In this document: positions 24,908-34,638 of the stretch, one piece after another
How the letters are laid out: the number at the start of each line of letters is the position of its first letter
Position numbering within the stretch: the stretch's first letter is position 1
DNA from: Chamaecrista fasciculata
Taxonomy: Eukaryota > Streptophyta > Magnoliopsida > Fabales > Fabaceae
Direction: 5' to 3'
Length of the DNA stretch: 64,000 nt
Assembly: GCA_003254925.1 (NCBI GenBank)
Contig: QANZ01017532.1
Coordinates: 4,177 to 68,176 of the forward strand
Program-made: the position numbers and the translations under genes
The notes under the pieces: generated by a model
Database searches by the model: none
The model's input: only the letters and a program-made list of their open reading frames with translations
Told to the model about the DNA's origin: nothing

Positions 24908-25628
24908 NATGAGATGACAGTCCAACCAAACACCGAACCATTACTGTTCATCTAATTCTGAAATGAGATGAGATTATGTTTAAGGAGTTCCCAAACAGGC
25001 TCGAAGTTAAAGATATAAATTTTGTTAAAAAAATATTTTTTAAATTTCTTGTTTTTTGGGACAATTTTGAAAGTAACTTTCTTTTCTGGGAAAAACAATG
25101 ATTTTAGCCCTCAAAACCCCTGAGCTAGAATTACCATTTTGCCCCCCAATTCTCACAAATTCCAAAATAACCCCATCAGCCTTATATGCAATGTTGTCGA
25201 GATCGAAATCTTACTGAAGATCGAAAAATGTATAAAATAGATTGAATCGTAAGATCGCATCGTAGATCATAAGATCCTACAACCTTAAAAATACATTAAT
25301 ATATATATATATATTTATATATATATAAAGTAACATAATATATTATAAATATCTATCCATAAAGTTTATTCATAAAAATAAATAATTAATATTCATACAT
25401 AATATGTTTATCACTCATAGGGATGATTATAATATCCATACCCAAACGGGACCTTGAAATTTACCCTATGGGTATATGTCTAGACCCGGACTCATCCTTA
25501 ATGGGTCTGGGTCTAGGCCTGGGTATGGTGGTACCCTACCCATATACCCATTAGTAATAATAAATATATTTATATATATAAAAAATATAATACTTTAACA
25601 CTTTTTATTGAAAAAATATTAAAGTTTT
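24624..25628. other. Non-genic repeat flank with microsatellites
   Basis: Holds the partial duplicate of the left flank (24688-24765), a (GA)n(GT)n tract at 24863-24907 next to an undetermined base at 24908, a gagatgagat fragment (~24960), and (~25430-25560) a tract rich in tacccata/tatgggta inverted motifs. No gene is seen. Confidence 0.5.
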
Positions 25629-25760
25629 GGGTAAATTACACTTTGGTACCCTGAGGTTTGACCCTATTTCACTTTGGTACCCTGTGGTTTGCAACCTGAC
25701 ACTTTGGTACCCTGAGGCTTGGACCTTTAACACATTGGTACCCTCTAAACGTTTTCTGTC
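25629..25760 (+). mobile_element. Unpaired left end of a gggtaaatt-family (A) element
   Basis: Gggtaaattacactttggta followed by repeated ctttggtaccctgaggttt modules, matching the left arm at 10793. No matching right end was found downstream to 31 kb, so the element is truncated or its partner has decayed. The GRF-type pseudogene begins ~500 bases further on. Confidence 0.55.
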
Positions 25761-26272
25761 AAAATTTGACAGAGCTTTGTCACTTGCATCGCACGTGTTA
25801 ATTTTTTAAACCAAATTCATACTTATTTCCCAAACACATTTGTCTCACTTTCACCTAATCAAATCGCTATTCAACCAAAATTCTCTTCATCTTCGTCGCA
25901 AAATCAAAACTCTTGCTCAATTTGATATCTCTCTCTCAACTCTTCACTCAACTCTCTCAGATCTCTCCAACACAACCAAAATCGCTCTTCTCTCTTCATC
26001 TTCCTCGAAATCTCTCTCTCTCAACTCTCTCTTCTGTGCGTCGCGTCGAACAAAACCGGTTTGTCTTCTCTTCATCTTCATCTTCGTCGAACAAAATCGC
26101 GTCGAACAAAATCTCTTCATCTTCATCTTCGTCAAACAAAATGTCTCTCTCTCAACTCTATCTTCTTTGCATCGAACCCTAAGATCAAGAACTCTCTTCT
26201 CCGAAATTTGTCTGTGACGAATGTTCTCACAGAAACCCTAATCTCACAGAAACCCTTCAACTCATTTCTACT

Positions 26273-27547
26273 ATGTCTAGTTTCTCAAATTCGTCGGCAT
26301 CTCCATCAAACGAAGCTGTTGGACAAAGAACTCGGTGCTATTGTGGTGGTTATGCTGTTATGCGTACGTCTTGGCAACTTGGAAGCTTCGGAAGGCGTTT
26401 TACGACATGCCCAGAGTATCAGGTATGCCCAATCCGTGATTTGAGAATTTGTGATGGCAATTTCTGGTGTTAATTGTTAAGAAAAATCCTGTGATTCTTG
26501 ATAATTTTCTATCCTGGTGATTCTCTGTGATTCTGTTTAAATGATGAAGATGTATCTAATAATGAATTTGTTGGGGCTGTATTTTGTCTTGATACCAATA
26601 ATGATTCTGTTTAAATGATTTTGTTTAAATGAAGATGTATCTGTTTAAATGATTCTGTTAATTTTTTGTCTTGATACCAATAATGAATTATGTATCTAAT
26701 AATGATTCTTGTTGTTTGGTTTTTTTCATTTCTGGTTTAAATCTATGTATATGGGTTTTTCTACTGCTAAATTCTAATCATGTTTATTTGTAAGTAATGT
26801 TTGATGTAGCTCTCATTAATGAACATAACATCACTAATTTTTTCATTTCCCTTTTGGAATGAGTTGGCAAAAGGTTATACACAGTTAATTTCAAATTGTG
26901 AAATAAGGAAGACATTGTTTTGTCAAAGGTTTCATCTGAGACCTTGAAAAATTTTTAATTATTCCTTTGGCAATATTATTCTACAAGAATCAGTACCTTT
27001 TGCCAATTTCCAGTAATTCTATATATTTTGTGTGTTAAATCTTGTAGGCTTCTTGCATTTGCAGGTTTAATTTACTCTAAAAAGAATTATGTATCTAATT
27101 TATACATTTAGAGGCCTCTTATTTTTTTAGAATGATGAATGGTCTTTGTTGTCATTGTGGACTTTGTTTTTTCAGCCAAATTAATGTGGCTACTTTAAAT
27201 GGTTTGATGAGAGAGTATGTGAACGAGGTATAGAAGTTGGCATTAAGGTGCTGGAGAAAATTGACAAACTTAAAGCTGAAATTGGCAAACTTGAAGCTGA
27301 AAATACCAAACTTGAAGCTATAAATGCCAAACTTGAGAAGGAAGAAGGGATGACTTCAAGAGCTGAAGATGAAATGGTTTTAGTTAAATATGAGAATATG
27401 AAGTTGGCTGAAGAAGCGATGTAGTGTAGAAGAAGAGAAAAGATTGCGGTTAAAATTGCACTTGGATCATGGTTGTTGTTTGTAATTGCTCTACTAATCA
27501 ATAATTTAAGTGGAAAAATGCCAAAAAATGGCTACTATTTACCTTGA
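26273..27547 (+). pseudogene. Degenerate GRF-zinc-finger / coiled-coil / membrane-tail gene
   Basis: Exon 1 from ATG 26273 gives a Ser-rich start and a GRF-type zinc-finger half: CYCGG, RTSW, GRRFTTCPEYQ. A donor gtatgc follows at 26423. After an intron to ~27176 (ttttttcag), exon 2 gives CGYFKWFDERVCERG, completing the finger, then a coiled coil of ~55 residues (KLKAEIGKLEAENTKLEA). A hydrophobic C-terminal stretch LGSWLLFVIALLI and a stop at 27545 follow. This finger/coil/tail order is known in an expanded plant family; GRF fingers bind nucleic acid in characterised proteins. The copy looks dead: in-frame stops occur just after the acceptor (before CGYF) and at ~27422 between coil and tail. 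Upstream, 25840-26272 is serine/leucine-rich ctctctc sequence, probably leader. Its function, if any, is unknown. Confidence 0.6.
26423..27175 (+). other. Intron of the GRF-type pseudogene
   Basis: Bounded by gtatgc and ttttttcag. Contains short direct repeats of tgattctgtttaaatgat and gtatctaataatgaat (~26525-26710). Nothing else seen. Confidence 0.5.
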
Positions 27548-28720
27548 TGTAGTTAGTACCTTGATGTAGATTGTTGTTTGTAATGAATTGAAAAATTGAC
27601 AACAAATATCTAGGATGATGGTTTGTGTAGTGAAGGTTAATTAAGTAGAGTGTTGTCTGGACCCTTTCTTGACTATAATTAAATAGATTGTTAGATGGTT
27701 TGTGAAGTTAGCTTTATTTCAATTTCATTTTAATTGCATTCAGCACTATCAAAATTATTATAAACTACTTGTTTCTCCCAAGTATACTGATGCTTGCCTT
27801 TGCCTCTAAACTAAATAACCAAGCATCATGGAAGCTGAGCTTGCAACATACAATATATCAAGGGAGAAAATATACTAATGACACATATATTGGGGAGAAG
27901 CCTTAGATAGTGCTTTAACTTTTCTCATATCTCTATGATCACACGCAAGTATCCCACTAATAAAGATCACCATCACATAAGACTATAAGAAAAGGAAGGT
28001 GGTCAATGTAAGGACAAGGGTTGAATTCTTTCAACCAGACAAGAAAAACAATTCTTTAGGCAAAAGAATTATGTATTACTCTTTTGAACAAATATCACAT
28101 GACTCACATCACACTATTCACTTCACCAGCCAAAGAATCCAAGCACGTCCTCTGAACAATGTGCTAGCATATCAAACTTGTCCATTAGTCAGCACAATCT
28201 AGCTGCCCAAAAGCCTTTCCAAATTATATTGAATTCACTATCAAATCATTAAGCATACCACCTGTCACATACAGAAAATCCCTTCAACAAATCAGACAGA
28301 TCAGAATGGTTTTGTTAGCTCTCTTCCTTGCACCAAATTCCTCATAACCCCAAAGCCACATTAATATTTCGGCTTGAACTTCACCATAAGGCATAAGCTA
28401 TAACTAGAACTATTGTGAATGCTATCTGTACATAAGTGTGGGTTTTATCTGTAATCAAAGTATATCAAGATCCCTTGCATAATTTCTCATGGAAAATGAA
28501 AAGTTTAAGGCTGTTATCAACCAAAAAGTGCTGCTATTACATTAAAATATGCTTCTGTCACAACTTTCACTGTTATCAACCACTTGTAATATCTATTTGC
28601 ACAACTTCGCTGATTCAACTTCATAAAATGATAATACTCAGAAAATTGCAACTCAAGATACATAATTTTAAGAGTCTCCGAGCATCTCTAAATTAACTTC
28701 ACAAACTGAAATAGTAGTCA
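27548..28720. other. Non-genic stretch
   Basis: AT-rich, with no open frame beyond 86 residues and no motif I recognise. The far end may be the 3' flank of the minus-strand MULE remnant. Confidence 0.35.
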
Positions 28721-28729
28721 TTGCATCCA

Positions 28730-29540
28730 AAAAATGAAACTTAAGCTATTAATCAAACACAAACTCTGTATTTGATCTTCAATCCCAAAATAAAGTAAGT
28801 CCCAAAATAAAGTAAGTCCTATCCCAAAATAGTTATATACCAAAATATCTCCAATTGGTTTATATACGCCCAAAATAAAGTAACTCCCAAAACAGTCTAC
28901 AACAATCTCAGGTTCTTCAGGTTTTTGTTCTTGAATGGTGAATTGCTTCGAGTGATGGGACCACTCGGGACCACTCTTCAAAGGACTATTGCTTCGTGTG
29001 TTGGGTCCCATGCCTCCACCCCTTGATGATCCTTGACCTGAACTTCCACTTTGCTGCAGGGGCTGACTACTTGATACCTTTCTCTAAATAGGGAATGGTT
29101 TCAAAGTAAGTGTAAAATTGCATTTATAGTAACCTTCAAAAAAGGGAGGATTAACAAACCTTGAATGGAATTTTTTCACATTGTTTTGTTGGCTGACTAA
29201 CCGATATAGGAGCCTAAAAATTATAATTAGCACAAACATAAGTCACAATTAGCCTGACAGCTACAACTCACTTTCAATATAAACTAGTAATATAGGAAAT
29301 TACTGCAATGATACCTTGGATTGTGGATTTTTTCCTGTTCTCCTCCCATGAATGTCCTTCGGTTGTGGTGGCATAGAGTTACTAGGCTTCTGCTTCTTTG
29401 GTGCAATTTTTTGTTGTTGACTCCAAGATGTAGTGGCAGTGGCACCAACACTAGCAGAAACAGAAGCAGTGGCACTGATCAACCCAAAAGTGAACAAGTT
29501 GTTTGGCCTTCTTTTGGTATGTTTATAATAATAATATATT
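28730..29540 (-). pseudogene. C-terminal tail exons of a MULE (MuDR-type) transposase
   Basis: Minus-strand pieces read as short exons. About 29500-29310: SATASVSASVGATATTSW then KKQKPSNSMPPQPKDIHGRR. 29210-29155: APISVSQPTKQCEKIPFK, bounded by an ag acceptor and gtttgt donor. From ~29085: VSSSQPLQQSGSSGQGSSRG then GGGMGPNTRSNSPLKSG. Low-complexity Ser/Gln/Pro tails of this sort follow the zinc knuckle of plant MULE transposases, and the SWIM/knuckle part lies upstream on the same strand (30972-31589). The two are separated by ~1.4 kb of unrelated sequence. The frame beyond ~28900 is uncertain. Confidence 0.5.
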
Positions 29541-30960
29541 AGAATTAGACCAATTAATATGCTAAGGGCAACACGAAGGTATGGTGAAATAAAGTGGATA
29601 AAATAAGTTAATTAGCGTTATTTATTGTATTTTATAAATAGGTGCTACTTAATGGTTTATTCAGTGTTTCAGATATCCAAACAGGGCTAAACCAAGAAGG
29701 AAATATTCGAATATTCTAGTAGATCGCGTTGAGCAAAGAATATTTCAGCGCCGCCACGTGAGCCGCCGGCTCAAACACGGAATTCACATGGCTCAGGAAT
29801 ATCTTGGAATATGACGTCAGCAGATAAGCTTCAAAAGACTTTGGATCTGCGCCGCCTCTTTGAGCCAGCAGCTCAGATTGGAAATCTCGCGGCTCAGAAT
29901 ATTCAGAAGCAGTAGAGTATGTTTTGCACGGCCACGATTCAAGATACGAAGATATAATCGAAATATCGCAGATATTTCGCTGCGCCGTTACTTTGGGCCG
30001 ACGGCTCAGCCCACGGCTCAGATACGATTTTCTCCCCTCGACTTGCAGATCAAACATACTACTCCACACTATAAATAGAGGTCGTCATTCTACACTCAAA
30101 GCACTCCAGATCGCTCCAATTCTCTCTTTAGAATATAATAGTTCTCATCTTAGAGCATGAGTAACTAAACAGGTAGATACTTGAGAAATGCCTCATGGAT
30201 GTGGCTTGAGTTCACCATGTTTCTTTATTAAGTCCAGATGTTGATGTTGCATTTATGAGGTATGACTAACTCTTTCAAGTGTACTTGTTAAAGTTTGTTA
30301 TATATAAGTAGTAGATCATATTTTTGTTAAAGTAATGGGACCTTGACATTCCCGGAGTCTGTCTCTCTCACGATTAACGAAGTAGCTCTTTAGGGTTTGC
30401 TAAAGGGTGGTTTACAATATCTTATTTTCATATTAGGAGTGCCTTGATATTTATATATGTTTGTTTATTTTCCGATGTGACAATAATATAGATTGTCCCA
30501 AAGAGCTTTGGGAAATAGCTCATGAATCCAGTCTTCGATGAGTTACCAATCCTAACTTGTACCCTCTCTATTGTTTTATTGATTGTGTTTTGAATGCATG
30601 TTCTAACATAGAAAAGTAATTTCATATTTATTATCTAAACTTTATAATGAATGAACCATGATAGTCCATCTTTAGAGTTTTCTCTCAAGTATTGTTTTGA
30701 CTCATTAAGATATATTAAATCGTGACAACCCTCAAGAATAGAAGTTATAACCTTCGTCACAATTCTTCTTACCTCATCACATTGAGTTCCGCGAGAGTTC
30801 GACCTTGGGTGCGCATCTATACTATATTTTAATAAATATAGTAATACTTGGAAGGCTCGGGTATTATTAATTTGACGTGTTTGACACCTTACGACGGGTG
30901 TCCGCATCAGGCACCATCAGTATCAGCAGCAATATCAGCGTGAAACCGAGAATGCACGTG
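29541..30960. mobile_element. Unclassified insertion with a promoter-like block (LTR- or TRIM-like)
   Basis: Interrupts the MULE remnant. On the plus strand a GC-richer stretch (gccgccacgtgagccgccgg near 29751) leads to a TATA box tataaata at 30070 and a tctctcttt leader, as in an LTR U3/R. Nearby are an inverted gacacc...ggtgtc pair (~30882-30901) and a minus-strand reading frame at 30635-30907 that I do not recognise. I found no clear ends or target duplication. Confidence 0.3.
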
Positions 30961-30971
30961 AGAAAAAGTAC

Positions 30972-31589
30972 TTACAAGTATTTAAATAACCAACAAAACA
31001 GACGAAGCAAAATAAACACTAATACCTTTTGCTTCTTCAATCTCATCCTCTTTTGATAGTTTGTTTCACCAGTGATCGAGGACTTACAAGATCTCGAATT
31101 GTGTCCCACTTTGTGACACTTTCCACAATGTATAGGGGTTGATCTGCGGCTAAGTGAGTATTGGTTTCGTGGTTCATCTGGTGCTCTTTTCCTCAACTTC
31201 TTCGGTCTCCCTAGAGGTCTTAGAATAACAGGAGGAGATAGTTTAGGATCTTTGGACTTTACCCATAAGTCTTCCCCTGGCATGAGTTTCATTATCTCAA
31301 CATATGCCTTCATATAAGTGCCCATGGTATAACACTCATGTATAAATGCTTCAGGTTTTCGCATGCTGCAATGGATAGCAGACACTGCATGCTTACAAGG
31401 TATCCCTATAAGTCCCCACAGCCTACAACTACATTCTTTCTTGACCAAGTCAACAACATGACGGTCATCATTGGAATTAAATTCGTAAATTAACCTTCCC
31501 GCAGGGCTTTCAGTATAATGTCTAGCATCGTTCCTGATCCTTTCTAATCTATCTAAAATATTGGGACAATACGGACCACTGAACCTCAC
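30972..31589 (-). pseudogene. MULE transposase fragment: SWIM finger and zinc knuckle
   Basis: A 205-residue frame starting FSGPYCPNILDRLERIRND. It contains a SWIM-type zinc finger (CSCRLWGLIGIPCKHAVSA; Cys-x-Cys...Cys-x-His) at about residues 54-70 and a CCHC zinc knuckle (CGKCHKVGHNSRSC) at about 155-168, preceded by the basic RPKKLRKRAP. This order is diagnostic for the C-terminal third of plant MuDR/MULE transposases; the catalytic DDE domain would lie upstream. Here the frame is cut at its start by the CACTA end at 31587, and no DDE domain is found beyond the CACTA (38080 on). A donor ggtattag ends the exon near 31024, so the last residues are intron read-through. A transposon relic, not functional. 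Confidence 0.85.
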
Positions 31590-31604
31590 TACGAAAAAAT
31601 ACGT

Positions 31605-32145
31605 GTTTAGCGACGGTTATTTTGCGACGGTTTACAAAAGCGTTAAATCATGTAACCGTTATATGTAACTGTCGTGAAAATTAACCATCGTTATTTTATT
31701 TAATTTTTCTATGGTTATATGTAACCGTCGTTAAATCATCATGGATTTGCAACGGTTTCACATAAACCGTTGCAAACTGTGATGATTTGGTGACGGTTAT
31801 TCTGTACCGTTGCTATGCCATTTAGAATTGCAACGGTTAATTGAAAACCGTTGCTAAACCAAATTGAATAGCTACGGTTAAATATAACTGTCGCCATGTT
31901 GATTTGGAATCGCAACGTTTAAAATAAAATCGTTGCTAAACTAAATTGAATAGCATCGGTTATTTTTAACCGTCGCCATATTGATTTGGATACGCAACGG
32001 TTTTTTGTAAACCGTTGCTATGCCAAATTGAATAGCAACGGTTATTTGTAAACGGTCGGTTATTTGTAAATCGTCTCTAAGCCAAATTCATTTGCAAATT
32101 GTATTTGGAATTGTAACGGTTTTATTATAACCATTGCAATTCTAA
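31605..32145 (+). repeat. Left subterminal repeat array of the CACTA element
   Basis: Well over a dozen copies of gcgacggtt, gcaacggtt or gctacggtta-like motifs, often paired as short palindromes with aaccgtcgc / aaccgttgc. They are spaced by about 20-50 bases. Probable binding sites for the TNPA-like protein encoded inside. Confidence 0.8.
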
Positions 32146-32159
32146 CAGATTAATTTTTT

Positions 32160-33480
32160 GTAATTTCTTGGCCAATTAATATTTTAATATATATTAAAAT
32201 AAAAATTCATATGAAACAATTAAAAAATATATAAGAGAAGTAATAAAATGTTTGATTCTATTTTTCAATCATCTAATCGCATGAACCAAAAAAAAAAATA
32301 GTAAATAGGGATCAAGGAGCTTCTTTAATTTTATATGGGAGATATATGTATACACTTTTGTCATGATGAGAGATAATTTATATTTATGTTGTTAATTTTA
32401 TAATTATCCAGCCATTTTATGTTCAATATGATACCCTAAGTACTAGAGATGATGAAAATGCTCATATAATACGTAGTAAATAATTAAATATGTATGGACA
32501 TGGTATATTTAGATTTTAACCTGGCTTTTTTTTTGTTATCACAATGATTTGCTTATATTTCCATATCAATAATAGAAACTTCTAACACACTTAATTTTTT
32601 TTCTTTAGGATAGTACTTCTATGCCTATACTATGAACAGAAAAACAACTTGAAAGTATCACTATGCTTCTAACATTTATTTTTTTTTCTTAGCTAATAGT
32701 AACATTTGTATGTTGATTCATTTTTTTTCTTCTTCTCTTTTTGGTCCCACTAATAATGTACTATTACTTTAAAAAAAACAAAAACTGGAGTAGTTCATCT
32801 AATTCATGTCTTCCCACCTCATCTCATTCTTGAAAGAACTCCGAATCAACCCCTAAAACTATGAACATACTGAAAGACCAATGTGAACTACAGTTTTGAT
32901 ACATTATTTTATTTCTGAAATATCATAAAAATTAACAGTTTTGATATTTTTTAATAATTACTTACATATTGTCTTTTCAAATTATTTCTCTGAAGTATAA
33001 CTTTTTTTAAAAAAACAATAATAATTCATTAAATATAAAAATAAAACTTGTAACATTACTGATAAGAACATACAAAGTCTTAATAATTAAAAATTCCAAC
33101 ATAAATAATCATCATAAACGCAAGCTATGTCATTGTCACGTAAAATATAAATAAACTTTCAATATAGCAGCATAACTATTTCAACAATTAGAACTCAATA
33201 ATTGGACACCACCCAAAAAAAACATATCGGACATACACATACATGAATTCATTACCACCGTCGTCGGCTCAAACAGAATGAATATCTCTCTTTTCTTTTC
33301 CTATAAAAAATTCAAAAGTTGGTTCTAAAAGCCCAATCTTCAAGCTGGATCAAAATTGAACTCAAAATGACCAAGTCAAAAGCGAAAGGATTCCACATAT
33401 TATATAACTAATATTCATACAACAAAATTGCCTCATCTTATATACAGAACTAGGAAGACCATATTTAGGAAGAACTGAAT
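32160..33480. other. Non-coding CACTA interior, left part
   Basis: AT-rich, no coding frame. The last ~250 bases may be the 3' UTR of the captured exon at 33485-33603. Confidence 0.45.
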
Positions 33481-33484
33481 AATA

Positions 33485-33603
33485 CTAATCAGCAGTTCTT
33501 TGAAACTTCATCTTGCCTTCATCTAAGAAGGTCAAGTTCTTTCTTTTCTTGGATAACTTGATGGAATTTTGAAATCCATTATGCTCATCAATAAATTGAG
33601 CAG
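33485..33603 (-). pseudogene. Probable captured last exon of an unidentified host gene
   Basis: On the minus strand an acceptor-like cttgaacag (33604-33612) is followed by an open frame ending in a stop: AQFIDEHNGFQNSIKLSKK, RKNLTFLDEGKMKFQRTAD, then TAG at 33485-33487. Codon use looks normal and the downstream ~250 bases look like a plant 3' UTR. It is antisense to the CACTA gene and unlike transposase sequence. CACTA elements are known to carry host gene pieces. I do not recognise the parent gene. Confidence 0.4.
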
Positions 33604-33612
33604 CTGTTCAAG

Positions 33613-34638
33613 CACGAAAATATGTATGTAACGTTTGAATTGATATATAGTTAAAGATTACATTAAATTCTTATATCGATAAATAATTAAATCATAATTT
33701 AAATTATGATATTGAAATCAAATACAATATTTAAATAATGTATGCTCTATCATTTACATTCAGTGTCTTAAATTTCTGGAGCATTTAATTTAATTAATTG
33801 AGCACTTGAGCTAGATATTTAATTTAATTTAAGAATATCTCTTTGTTGCAGTGAAATCTGTATTTTTCTACCTTTCTTATAGTTTTCCCAAGTAAGGTTT
33901 TTCATGGTTTGTTTTTACCATAACTATTTCTTCTTACAACAATTATTAATTACATTTTGGCTTTGATTTTCTTTGATTTCTTTGGCGCTCTACCTTTGAT
34001 TTTCTTCTCATTCCTTGCAGAAAAAGTTAACTCTGCATATATGAGATCCATCAATCCCATGGGCGATTTGGTCCCCTTCAATGAAAAGATAGTTAATTTC
34101 CCATGGCTATTTTCTTCTTCTTCCTTGCAGAAAAAGTCCAATAACAGAAACATGAAACAAAAGATAGTCCATAAAATGTAGCAATAAGGGGGCATCCATG
34201 TTTCTATTGTGCAGTTATGTGTTATTTGGAAATTTTCCTTTTCAATGAATTTGAGTCATATATATTCATGTTTCTATTTTGCAGTTATGAGTTATTGTGC
34301 AATTTTCCATTTCAATGAATTTGAATCATGTATATTGTCTCTTTACATACAAAATTCAATTTGTGAATCTTCATTTTATTGATTGAATTTTGATGCATTT
34401 GGTGGGCATAAAGGAAGGTGAAAGTTCTGATGTACTATTAAAATATGTCGATTTTATTCAATTTTAATTTTGCAGACCAAATTCTGATGCATTTGGTGGG
34501 TATAAAGTTCTTATGCATGATTTTTTTATTTTATAATTTAATTTATGATGTATCATTTGGTGAGATAATCTTTATCACTGTTGATGTTTTTATTGATCTA
34601 ACGAGAGTTATAACATTTTTTTTCATTAAATCACAGCA
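33613..34638. other. Non-coding stretch upstream of the CACTA gene
   Basis: AT-rich. Contains a near-duplicate ccttgcagaaaaagt (34013 and 34124) and duplicated tatattcatgtttctat-like sequence at ~34190-34330. A tcacag acceptor just before the ATG at 34639 suggests a 5'-UTR intron here. Confidence 0.4.

Noticed and set aside
3835-24908. Single undetermined bases (N) at 3835 and 24908
   Set aside because: Both sit beside simple-sequence or GC-rich tracts and look like assembly ambiguity, not biology.
25840-26217. 125-residue Ser/Leu-rich frame upstream of the GRF pseudogene
   Set aside because: It runs through a ctctctc/tcttcatcttc low-complexity leader and overlaps other frames; no domain is visible.
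29716-30160. Overlapping frames of 72-117 residues on both strands
   Set aside because: They lie across the promoter-like block with a TATA box and leader; no splice signals or recognisable domain.
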